From Pseudomonadota bacterium (lineage in GTDB: Bacteria > Pseudomonadota > Alphaproteobacteria > Rhizobiales > Hyphomicrobiaceae): a stretch of 9,207 nt of DNA. The translations under genes and the position numbers were made by a program. The stretch lies in contig JAEZHL010000211.1 of assembly GCA_023416575.1 (NCBI GenBank), positions 1 to 9,207 on the forward strand, in the 5' to 3' direction. Numbering within the stretch: position 1 is the first letter of the stretch; each line of letters starts with the position of its first letter. Below, one piece after another: positions 1-5,880 of the stretch. Below the pieces are notes generated by a model. That model was not told the origin of the DNA and ran no database searches. It was given only the letters and a program-made list of their open reading frames with translations.

Positions 1-948
1 ATCGGTCAGCCGCCTTTGGTCGAGAGCCGTCCGGTTGTTGTAGGCCTTGGCGCTGAAGTCGAGAAGCGGCGAATCCGGACGGGAAAAAGTATAGCCCAAT
101 GTGTACTGCTGGTTCTCAATATTGGAATCTCGTTGGACGCCATCGATGTTGTCCACAAAATCGGAACGGTAGTCGATGAACGTCCCTGCGAGCTTGTGGC
201 CTGGCGCCAATTCCCAGCGTGCCTTCACGAGGCCAGACTTCGTCGTGTCGCCCGTGTCCGGGACCGTAACCCCGGCCCCGTCCTGATATTCATCAGACCA
301 ACGGCCGTTCAGTTGGCCGAGCACATCGAAGTTGCCGACCTTCACTGCTCCGGTGGCGCTGCCGAGCTTGCTGTGACCGTTTGTACCGTATCTGGTCCGC
401 GTGCGAATGGCGGCCCGCTCGCCCGGCTGCAGAAGATCGTCGGCGTCGAGCAACTCGAGGGCGACAACACCTCCGATGGCGCCGGAGCCGTAAATCGTTG
501 AGGTCGGTCCGCGGGTCACGTCGACACTCTTCACCATTTCGGGCTCGAAATAGAACGAGCCATCGGCGCCGTGTCCGCTACGCTGGAAATTCTGGCGCGC
601 GCCTTCGATCAGCACGTTGACGCGTCCGAAATCCTGCAAGCCACGGATGTTGACCGACTGGGCAGGATCGGATGCTCCCGACTGCGCCGTCGCGACGCCC
701 GGGATCGTGCTCAGGAATTGCGAGGCGCTGTCAGCCTGGAACTGCTGGTCGAGCTGTTCGCTATCGATGGCGCTCGAGCCCGCGAGCGCATCGATGGCGC
801 TTTCGCCCATTTTTGAGAAAGTAAGAACGATACCGTCGAGCTGAACCGTTTGCGCACTCGCGCCAGCGCTGGCGATCATGAGTGCTGATGCGGAAACAGT
901 CAAACGGAGTGCCACCATTGCCGCCGAGCGACTATCACATCGAAACAT
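1..948 (-). CDS. hmuR: TonB-dependent haem/haemoglobin receptor, N-terminal part (gene runs off the window)
   Basis: Outer-membrane receptor that would bind haem or haemoproteins and import haem with TonB energy. The minus frame is open from the ATG at 948-946 to base 1, giving 316 residues; family members are usually about 700 or more, so over half is missing. A signal peptide covers about residues 1-32 (ASA then QT). A possible TonB box (GIVLT) lies at 39-43. The plug domain, about 45-165, carries QSVNIRGLQDFGRVNVLIEG (97-116), ARQNFQRSGHG (117-127) and DVTRGP (143-148), which are typical of the haemoglobin/haem receptor group (HmuR, ShmR, BhuR). The rest begins the beta-barrel. The start is backed by a GGGGGAG Shine-Dalgarno two bases upstream; M11 is an alternative with a cleaner signal peptide but no good site. 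It diverges from hmuP and the hmuTUV operon. The haem-group assignment is strong; the exact ligand is inferred. Confidence 0.93.
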   Translation of the reverse strand, partial: MFRCDSRSAAMVALRLTVSASALMIASAGASAQTVQLDGIVLTFSKMGESAIDALAGSSAIDSEQLDQQFQADSASQFLSTIPGVATAQSGASDPAQSVNIRGLQDFGRVNVLIEGARQNFQRSGHGADGSFYFEPEMVKSVDVTRGPTSTIYGSGAIGGVVALELLDADDLLQPGERAAIRTRTRYGTNGHSKLGSATGAVKVGNFDVLGQLNGRWSDEYQDGAGVTVPDTGDTTKSGLVKARWELAPGHKLAGTFIDYRSDFVDNIDGVQRDSNIENQQYTLGYTFSRPDSPLLDFSAKAYNNRTALDQRRLTD

Positions 949-949
949 G

Positions 950-973
950 ACTCCCCCTGCCTTCTCGAAAGGC
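950..973 (-). promoter_or_regulatory. Stem-loop next to the Shine-Dalgarno of the haem receptor gene
   Basis: In the receptor mRNA sense an inverted repeat GCCTT-TCGAG-AAGGC (973-959) is followed at once by the Shine-Dalgarno stretch AGGGGGAG (958-951) and the ATG at 948. The stem is five perfect pairs with a five-base loop. It could limit ribosome access or be a protein-binding site. In Ensifer meliloti the shmR 5' leader is known to hold motifs needed for HmuP-dependent expression. Whether this stem is the equivalent is inference. Confidence 0.35.
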
Positions 974-1112
974 CCGATGTCCCTGAATGCGAGATTGGCT
1001 GGCTGGCGGCAGGATTACGCGCTGGCTTGCTACTATTCGCGAGCGGATGCCGGCTTTGGCAAGGCTGCCCCCCATGGACTTCCCCTCCGCTCGACCCGGA
1101 CCATAGCTATTA

Positions 1113-1129
1113 TTGACTCTTGCAGTCAA
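1113..1129. promoter_or_regulatory. Putative IRO box (RirA-type iron operator) between hmuR and hmuP
   Basis: A perfect inverted repeat TTGACT-N5-AGTCAA contains the TGA-N9-TCA core described for iron-responsive (IRO) boxes bound by RirA in rhizobia. It lies in the divergent gap, 79 bases before hmuP and about 165 bases before the receptor start, which is where a shared iron operator would be expected. Each half-site also reads TTGACT outward, close to a -35 hexamer, so the site may overlap promoters on both strands; no convincing -10 was seen. The palindrome is directly visible; the regulator is inferred because no rirA gene is in the window. Confidence 0.6.
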
Positions 1130-1157
1130 GAATGAACATGCTACAGGAGAACGAGCG

Positions 1158-1211
1158 TTGAGCGGGGATGTGCATGCGAGCGTTCGTCGTGCACTCAGTC
1201 GGCAAACATGA
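1158..1211 (+). other. Possible leader peptide ORF coupled to hmuP
   Basis: A TTG-initiated reading frame of 17 codons plus stop follows a good Shine-Dalgarno (AGGAG, 1145-1149, eight bases before the TTG). Its TGA stop (1209-1211) overlaps the hmuP ATG (1208-1210) as ATGA, while hmuP has no clear ribosome site of its own. This arrangement suits translational coupling or a leader peptide. A second short frame from ATG 1168 ends at 1215, just before an alternative hmuP start at 1217. The frame is very short and could be chance. Confidence 0.25.
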
Positions 1212-1396
1212 GTGAAATGGCACAAAACAAGCAGTCGAGCGCGCTTCAGGCAGGGGAACCGCGCGCGGTTGCGAAGGCCGTTCGGATCCGAGTGAGTGAT
1301 CTACTTGCCGACTCGCGTGAAGCCATCCTCGAGCATAATGGCGAGGAATACCGCCTCCGGATCACTGCCAACGGCAAGCTCATACTAACGAAGTAG
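1208..1396 (+). CDS. hmuP: HmuP/HemP family haem uptake regulator
   Basis: Small protein of 62 residues of the HemP family. The C-terminal half carries the family hallmark, from VRIRVSDLLADSREAILEHN (about 26-45) to a C-terminal YRLRITANGKLILTK. The N-terminal 20 or so residues are polar and look disordered. In Bradyrhizobium japonicum the homologue HmuP acts with Irr as a coactivator, in Ensifer meliloti it is needed for receptor expression, and in Burkholderia HemP activates the receptor gene. It therefore most likely works in the cytoplasm as a positive regulator of the divergent receptor. Start choice is uncertain: ATG 1208 and ATG 1217 are both in frame and neither has a strong Shine-Dalgarno. 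A stop in frame at 1133 and no other start rule out a long N-terminal extension. hmuT follows after eight bases, so the two are surely co-transcribed. Confidence 0.9.
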   Translation: MSEMAQNKQSSALQAGEPRAVAKAVRIRVSDLLADSREAILEHNGEEYRLRITANGKLILTK

Positions 1397-1404
1397 AGGG
1401 AATC

Positions 1405-2301
1405 ATGAGCCGGTTGATCGCGAGCTTTGCCGCAATGGCTATTGCCGTTTCGAGCATGACCGTTTCGGCAACAGCAGGGGACGTGGTCGACGGAACGGGC
1501 GCGACCGTTAAAGTCGAAAACCTGTCACGTTTGCTGAGCATCGGCAGCGATACCACCGAAATTCTTTTTGCGCTCGGATTGGGAAATCAGATCGTTGCGG
1601 TCGATTCCACGAGCACATACCCTGCCGAGGCGAAATCCAAAAGAATCGTCGGCTATTTGCGTTCCCTTTCGACCGAGGGGGTCATTGCAACAGGCGCGTC
1701 GCTGATTCTCGCCAATGCACATATCGGACCGCCGGAAGTGGTGCGGGCGTTGCGGTCGTCCTCTGTTCCGATGGTCATTCTTCCTGGGGGTGAGGGGCCG
1801 GCAAGTCTGGTCGAGAAGGTTCGCCTCATCGGCCGTGCGGTGGCCGCAGAGGAGAAGGCCGAAGCGCTCGTCGCGAAGTTGGAGCGAGATTTCCAGGCGC
1901 TCGGGGAGGCCCGCTCGAAGGTGAAGAAGCCCCTGCGTGCCATGGTTGTGCTTGGGGTGAGCGGCGGTCGAACGCAGGCAGGCGGCAAGAATACGACGGC
2001 AGACCTGATGCTCAATCTGGCAGGCGCCGAGAACGTCGCGACGAGTCTCCAGGGCTACAAGCCTGTCAGTGACGAAGCCGTCATCGAACTGGCTCCAGAG
2101 GTCATCGTCGCCGCGCGCCGGACGCCGGATGAGGACATCGCTTCGCAGATCGCAGCGCTGCCCGGCTTCAAGGCCCTGGGCGCCGGAGGAAAGGTGCCGA
2201 TCATCGTCGTCGACGCGACCTATCTCCTGGGCTTTGGCCCGCGTGCGCCGGAAGCGGCCCGGGAACTGATGGCCCGCATCTATCCGGACCTGCCGCGGTA
2301 G
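1405..2301 (+). CDS. hmuT: Haem ABC transporter, periplasmic haem-binding protein HmuT
   Basis: Periplasmic protein of 298 residues that would take haem from the outer-membrane receptor and hand it to the HmuU-HmuV permease. Residues 1-25 form a signal peptide (hydrophobic stretch then SATAG). The remainder is a class III (cobalamin/siderophore/haem type, Fer4/BtuF fold) binding protein: the N-lobe begins at LLSIGSDTTEILFALGLG (43-60), a long linking helix spans about 155-175, and the C-lobe ends with VDATYLLGFGPRAPEAA. Y72 (in STYPAEA) and Y273 (in ATYLLGFGPR) sit where HmuT/ShuT-type proteins carry haem-ligating tyrosines; GFGPR at 276-280 is typical of HmuT. GAGGGA at 1395-1400 serves as the Shine-Dalgarno for ATG 1405. 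It lies between hmuP and hmuU in one operon. No hmuS gene precedes it, unlike hmuSTUV loci. Confidence 0.93.
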   Translation: MSRLIASFAAMAIAVSSMTVSATAGDVVDGTGATVKVENLSRLLSIGSDTTEILFALGLGNQIVAVDSTSTYPAEAKSKRIVGYLRSLSTEGVIATGASLILANAHIGPPEVVRALRSSSVPMVILPGGEGPASLVEKVRLIGRAVAAEEKAEALVAKLERDFQALGEARSKVKKPLRAMVVLGVSGGRTQAGGKNTTADLMLNLAGAENVATSLQGYKPVSDEAVIELAPEVIVAARRTPDEDIASQIAALPGFKALGAGGKVPIIVVDATYLLGFGPRAPEAARELMARIYPDLPR

Positions 2302-2311
2302 TCGGCTCGTC

Positions 2312-3403
2312 ATGGCAACCGGAACCTTAAGTCTTTCGCACTCGTCGGCCGTCGGCGCCGACCGGCATGCAGTGGGACGGCGCTTGATCCTGGCGAGCTG
2401 CTTCATGCTCGCCGTGGTGGCCTTCGCCTCGCTGACCGTCGGCCCCACGGGGATGACGCTCTCATCGCTGCCGCGGGCCCTTTCTGCCGCGTTCTCCGGA
2501 AGCGAGGCGCCTGCGGACGTGCATGCGCGTCTCGTGCTGCTCGAGGTCCGGCTGCCTCGGACGATCTTGGCTTGTTTTGTCGGCGCTGCCTTGGCTGTTG
2601 CGGGTGCGCTGATGCAGGGCTTGTTTCGCAATCCGCTCGCCGATCCGGGGCTTGTCGGCGTTTCGGCCGGCGCGGCGCTGGCGGCTGTGGCGACGATTGC
2701 GCTCGGCAGCACGCTGGCTGCGCCGTGGGTGCGCGCATTCGGGATCTGGGCGCTTCCGCTCGCGGCGTTTGCGGGTGGTTTCGGCACCACCATGATCCTG
2801 ATGCTGATTGCGCGCCGCCAAGGCTCAACGGCCATCGCAACGCTGCTCCTGGCTGGGATTGCGCTTGGGGCCATCGCGGGTGCCCTGACCGGCCTCCTCG
2901 CTTACGTCAGCGACGATCGGGAGTTGCGCGACCTGACACTGTGGTCGATGGGTTCCCTGGCGGGGGCGAGCTGGCAGAAGGTGCTTGGCATCGCGCCATT
3001 CGCACTCGTGCTTGCCCTGATGCTCCCCCATCTCGTCCGGGCCTTGAACGGGCTCCTGCTCGGCGAGGCCGAGGCATTCCATCTCGGCATCGACGTCGAG
3101 CGGGCCAAATTCAGGATCGTGGTCCTGACCGCCGCTGCCGTGGGCGCCGCAGTGGCCGCGGCCGGGGCCATCGGCTTCGTCGGCATCGTCGTGCCGCATC
3201 TTATCCGCCTGATTGCTGGCCCGGACCATCGTATCCTGCTGCCGGCCTCCGCATTGATCGGGGCCGTCTTGGTGGTCATGGCGGATATTGTCGCCCGCAT
3301 GATCGTGGCGCCAGCCGAGCTGCCGATCGGGATCATCCTGGCCGCTATCGGCGCGCCCGTGTTCCTGCACCTCGTGATCCGGCGCGGGAGTGGTCTCGTC
3401 TGA
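2312..3403 (+). CDS. hmuU: Haem ABC transporter permease HmuU (FecCD/BtuC family)
   Basis: Inner-membrane permease of 363 residues, a normal length for the FecCD/BtuC family, which forms a dimer and moves haem from HmuT into the cytoplasm using ATP hydrolysis by HmuV. Hydrophobic segments are spread along the whole protein, as expected for about ten helices; the first is about 25-43. Family signatures include VRLPRT (79-84), GALMQGLFRNPLADPGLVG (98-116) with SAGAA after it, and near the C-terminus GFVGIVVPHLIRLIAGPDHR followed by LPIGIILAAIGAPVFLHLV. The first 22 residues are polar and cytoplasmic. There is no clear Shine-Dalgarno before ATG 2312; the gap after hmuT is ten bases, so coupled translation is likely. 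Its TGA stop overlaps the hmuV ATG. Substrate is assigned from context (hmuR, hmuP, hmuT, hmuV), since the permease family also serves siderophores and cobalamin. Confidence 0.93.
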   Translation: MATGTLSLSHSSAVGADRHAVGRRLILASCFMLAVVAFASLTVGPTGMTLSSLPRALSAAFSGSEAPADVHARLVLLEVRLPRTILACFVGAALAVAGALMQGLFRNPLADPGLVGVSAGAALAAVATIALGSTLAAPWVRAFGIWALPLAAFAGGFGTTMILMLIARRQGSTAIATLLLAGIALGAIAGALTGLLAYVSDDRELRDLTLWSMGSLAGASWQKVLGIAPFALVLALMLPHLVRALNGLLLGEAEAFHLGIDVERAKFRIVVLTAAAVGAAVAAAGAIGFVGIVVPHLIRLIAGPDHRILLPASALIGAVLVVMADIVARMIVAPAELPIGIILAAIGAPVFLHLVIRRGSGLV

Positions 3404-4218
3404 TGATCGAAGCCCGCGCCCTCAGCTATGTCATCTCCGGCCGATCGTTGGTCCGGGGGATCGATCTCGATCTGAAAGCTGGTCGTTTCGTCGTGATCGT
3501 CGGGCCCAACGGCGCTGGGAAGTCGACCCTGCTGCGCCTTCTCACGGGTGAGCTCAAGCCGACCGCAGGGCGGATCACGTTGCACGGCAGCGATATGAGG
3601 GCGTTGTCGACGGCCGATCTCGCGCGCCGCCGTGCAGTCGTTGCGCAGCACACCGCACTTGCATTTCCCTTCACGGCGCTCGAGGTGGTTCTGCTGGGAA
3701 TCACGGTGCCCGGGCTCGATCTGCCAGGGGCGAGAGCGCCGCAGATCGCGCGCGAAATGCTGGAACGGCTGGGGCTCGGCGCCGTCGCCGGTCAGCCGTA
3801 CACGACGCTTTCCGGCGGCGAGCGGCAGCGCGTGCACATGGCCCGCGCCTTGTGTCAGCTCGAATGCGGTCGCGTTCCAGCAGGGGAAACGGCGCTTTTC
3901 GTCGATGAGCCGACATCAAGTCTCGACATCGCCCACCAGCTTCTCGTGCTTGATGAGCTTGCTCGCCAGAAGCGGGCTGGGCGCGCCGTGCTTGCTGTTT
4001 TGCACGACCTCAATCTGGCAGCGGCGTATGCCGATGAAATGCTGCTCATCGCTGGCGGCACGGTTCTGGCCGCGGGGCCGGCGGCCGCAGTCATGAATGA
4101 TGAGCGGCTTTCTACGGCCTTCGGCTGCGCGGTGCGAACGAACCGGTTACCCCCAGGCGGATCGCCATTTCTGCTACCCCAGTCCTGTGCTGTGACAGAA
4201 GTCAGCGCTAATTCTTGA
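3403..4218 (+). CDS. hmuV: Haem ABC transporter ATP-binding protein HmuV
   Basis: Cytoplasmic ATPase of 271 residues that powers haem import through HmuU. All ABC motifs are intact: Walker A GPNGAGKST (34-42), Q-loop Q82, signature LSGGERQRV (136-144), Walker B ALFVDEP (164-170), D-loop SSLD (172-175) and switch histidine H201 in LHDLNLA. The segment CQLECGRVPAGET between the signature helix and Walker B is an insertion typical of HmuV-type haem ATPases rather than FepC or BtuD. The start is ATG 3403, which overlaps the hmuU stop (TGATG); the same frame stays open far upstream inside hmuU, but that part is not ABC-like. A weak GGGAG lies 12 bases upstream, so coupling to hmuU translation is likely. 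The final 20 or so residues are not part of the ABC fold and look variable. Confidence 0.95.
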   Translation: MIEARALSYVISGRSLVRGIDLDLKAGRFVVIVGPNGAGKSTLLRLLTGELKPTAGRITLHGSDMRALSTADLARRRAVVAQHTALAFPFTALEVVLLGITVPGLDLPGARAPQIAREMLERLGLGAVAGQPYTTLSGGERQRVHMARALCQLECGRVPAGETALFVDEPTSSLDIAHQLLVLDELARQKRAGRAVLAVLHDLNLAAAYADEMLLIAGGTVLAAGPAAAVMNDERLSTAFGCAVRTNRLPPGGSPFLLPQSCAVTEVSANS

Positions 4219-4305
4219 CAGTAGCCGTATACAAATGGCAATGCACTAGTCCCGTCGAATGGGACGTGCGCGAAAAGGGTGGGTCTCACCACCAGGAGAG
4301 CTTTC

Positions 4306-4728
4306 ATGGCGAATTGCTGGCGAGCATCGGTGTCGCTCGTGAGTGCACTCGTGCTGAGCATGGCGGCTGCACCCAGCGTTGCCGCTGACGAGCCGATCCG
4401 CGTGGAGCTGAATGCTGCCGACCCAACCGAAGGCAAGTGCCGTCTGACTTTTCTGATGAGCAATCCAGCGAAGATCGCTGTCGAGAGTCTCAAAGCCGAT
4501 GCCGCCTTGTTTGGAAGTGACGGCGTGATCAAGCGCCGTTTGGCGTTCGAGTTCGGACCACTCAAGGCCAGCAAGACCAGCATTCGCGCCTTCGACGTCG
4601 ATCTGGCCTGCGACGCGCTCGGCTCCGTCCTTATCAACGACGTCGTCGCGTGCGCGCCCGAGGTGCTGGGCGACTGCCTGGCGCGTCTCGAGCTGTCGTC
4701 GCGCACAGCCGTCAAGCTCTTCAAGTAA
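4306..4728 (+). CDS. Small secreted four-cysteine protein of unknown function, ahead of exbB
   Basis: A protein of 140 residues with a clear signal peptide (1-26, hydrophobic core SLVSALVLSMAA, cleavage near SVA then AD). The mature part of about 114 residues should be periplasmic and has exactly four cysteines (C45, C102, C116, C124), an even number compatible with two disulfides. Visible features are KCRLTFLMSN (44-53), ALFGSDGVIKRRLAFEFGPL (67-86), RAFDVDLACD (94-103), LINDVVAC (109-116) and a C-terminal LSSRTAVKLFK. From memory, similar proteins lie beside ExbB/TolQ-like genes in other alphaproteobacteria, but I know no tested function. ATG 4306 is chosen because AGGAG (4294-4298) lies seven bases upstream; a GTG at 4279 would place that site inside the gene. 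exbB follows after 14 bases, which suggests a role in the TonB energy system or haem handling; that is inference. Confidence 0.85.
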   Translation: MANCWRASVSLVSALVLSMAAAPSVAADEPIRVELNAADPTEGKCRLTFLMSNPAKIAVESLKADAALFGSDGVIKRRLAFEFGPLKASKTSIRAFDVDLACDALGSVLINDVVACAPEVLGDCLARLELSSRTAVKLFK

Positions 4729-4742
4729 TCGGAGGAAGCTCC

Positions 4743-5420
4743 GTGGAGCACTCGATGACACCCATCGGCCTGTTTCTGCAGGCCGGGATGATCGGAAAAG
4801 CCGTCATCATTGTTTTGCTGGCGATGTCGATCTGGTGCTGGGTTCTGATCCTGGAAGGCTGGATTGCCATCGGCAGAATGCGGCGGGCGATCCGGCGGTT
4901 TCGTGTCGGTCATCGCGGGGCAATGTCGCCACTTATCCGGCCGATTATCGAGGCCGGGGAAATGGCGCATCAATTGCGCGTGCCGATGGAAACGGCGGGA
5001 GAAACACGGCAGCGTCTCGGGGAGGCGATGCGGCGCGCGGCGCAGCTGCTCCTGGGCCGGATGGATCGCGGGCTGCCGAGCCTTGCCGTCATCTCGTCCG
5101 TTGCTCCGTTCATTGGCTTGTTCGGGACCGTCTGGGGAATCATGACCAGCTTTGCCAGCATCGCCGACGCGAACGATACGAGCCTCGCCGTCGTTGCGCC
5201 GGGAATCGCCGAAGCGCTCGCGGCGACCGCCATTGGCCTTGCCGCCGCGATCCCCGCATCGATCGGCTACAACCGGCTTTCGAGCTCGATCGGTCGGGTG
5301 GCGCAATCCCTCGAGCATGTGATCGAGGATCAGGCGGTTGCCCTGCTGGTCGGCCAGTCGGCCACAGATGACCTTCACCGGGACAGGGAGCTGCACCATG
5401 GGCATGCCATCGCGCACTAG
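4743..5420 (+). CDS. exbB: ExbB proton channel subunit (MotA/TolQ/ExbB family)
   Basis: Inner-membrane protein of 225 residues that forms the pentameric channel around ExbD and passes proton-motive force to TonB. Three membrane segments are visible: about 17-37 (GKAVIIVLLAMSIWCWVLIL), 112-134 and 155-177. The cytoplasmic stretch between the first two contains the amphipathic region around residues 85-110. Family motifs are APFIGLFGTVWGIMTSF (121-137) and PGIAEALAATAIGLAAAIPA (153-172); E157 and T162 match the channel-lining Glu176 and Thr181 of Escherichia coli ExbB. The GTG at 4743 is preferred because GGAGG (4731-4735) lies seven bases before it; ATG 4755 is too far from that site. The end overlaps exbD by 23 bases. 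The name ExbB over TolQ rests on the adjacent exbD, tonB and haem genes, and the lack of tolR, tolA or tolB. Confidence 0.93.
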   Translation: MEHSMTPIGLFLQAGMIGKAVIIVLLAMSIWCWVLILEGWIAIGRMRRAIRRFRVGHRGAMSPLIRPIIEAGEMAHQLRVPMETAGETRQRLGEAMRRAAQLLLGRMDRGLPSLAVISSVAPFIGLFGTVWGIMTSFASIADANDTSLAVVAPGIAEALAATAIGLAAAIPASIGYNRLSSSIGRVAQSLEHVIEDQAVALLVGQSATDDLHRDRELHHGHAIAH

Positions 5421-5871
5421 CGGGAGCAATGCGCTCTACGCGCCGATGCCGGACATCAACGTGACGCCGCTCGTCGACGTCATGCTCGTGCTGCTCATCG
5501 TGTTCATGATCACGGCGCCGATGCTGTCGGCCGGACTCAAAGTCGACCTGCCCCAGGCCCGGACGGCGCAGGCCCTTGAGCCCAAGCAGCCGGTTGTGAT
5601 CACCGTGACGAAGGATGGCGCGATCTCGCTCAATGGCGAGACGGTGGCTCGGGAGGAGATCGCAGCTGTCGTCAGGCAGCAGCTCGCTGGTGAAGACCGC
5701 CATGTCCACGTGCGTGGTGACCGCGAGGTTGCGTATGGCGAGGTCGTTGCGTTGATGGACCATCTCGCAGCGCATGGCATCGTCAAGATCGCCTTGTTGG
5801 CGAGTAGCAGGCAGGGCGACGCCGTTCCGCCAGCTCAAATTCCCGCGCCGAGCCTTCCGCAAACCCCTTGA
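5398..5871 (+). CDS. exbD: ExbD biopolymer transport protein (ExbD/TolR family)
   Basis: Membrane-anchored partner of ExbB, 157 residues. A short cytoplasmic N-terminus is followed by one membrane helix with the family signature MPDINVTPLVDVMLVLLIVF (17-36); D27 corresponds to the essential proton-carrying Asp25 of Escherichia coli ExbD. The rest, about 45-140, is the periplasmic domain (VVITVTKDGAISLNGE, VHVRGDREVAYGEVVALMD) that interacts with TonB. The last 15 or so residues are proline-rich and probably disordered. ATG 5398 is chosen because GGGAG sits at 5386-5390, seven bases upstream, and because it lies a normal distance before the membrane helix. The start is inside the end of exbB (23-base overlap in another frame), so translation is coupled. 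tonB begins nine bases after the stop. Confidence 0.93.
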   Translation: MGMPSRTSGSNALYAPMPDINVTPLVDVMLVLLIVFMITAPMLSAGLKVDLPQARTAQALEPKQPVVITVTKDGAISLNGETVAREEIAAVVRQQLAGEDRHVHVRGDREVAYGEVVALMDHLAAHGIVKIALLASSRQGDAVPPAQIPAPSLPQTP

Positions 5872-5880
5872 GCCGAGGTC

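Noticed and set aside
16..501. Plus-strand open frame of 161 codons in the left edge
   Set aside because: The minus strand here encodes the plug and first barrel strands of the receptor with clear family motifs; the plus frame shows none.
935..1225. Minus-strand frame of 96 codons spanning the hmuR/hmuP gap
   Set aside because: It covers the operator region and overlaps both real gene starts, with no recognisable domain.
1525..2874. Long open minus-strand frame of 449 codons opposite hmuT and hmuU
   Set aside because: It lies opposite two well-supported transporter genes, its product is a low-complexity Arg/Ala-rich mix without family motifs, and such shadow frames are common in high-GC DNA.
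2572..3402. Upstream extension of the hmuV reading frame inside hmuU
   Set aside because: The translated part is Arg/Cys/Gly-rich with no ABC similarity; the ABC domain begins right at ATG 3403, which overlaps the hmuU stop.
3855..5429. Long open minus-strand frame of 524 codons opposite hmuV, the small secreted gene and exbB
   Set aside because: It crosses three real genes and their gaps, shows no recognisable domain, and is a high-GC shadow.
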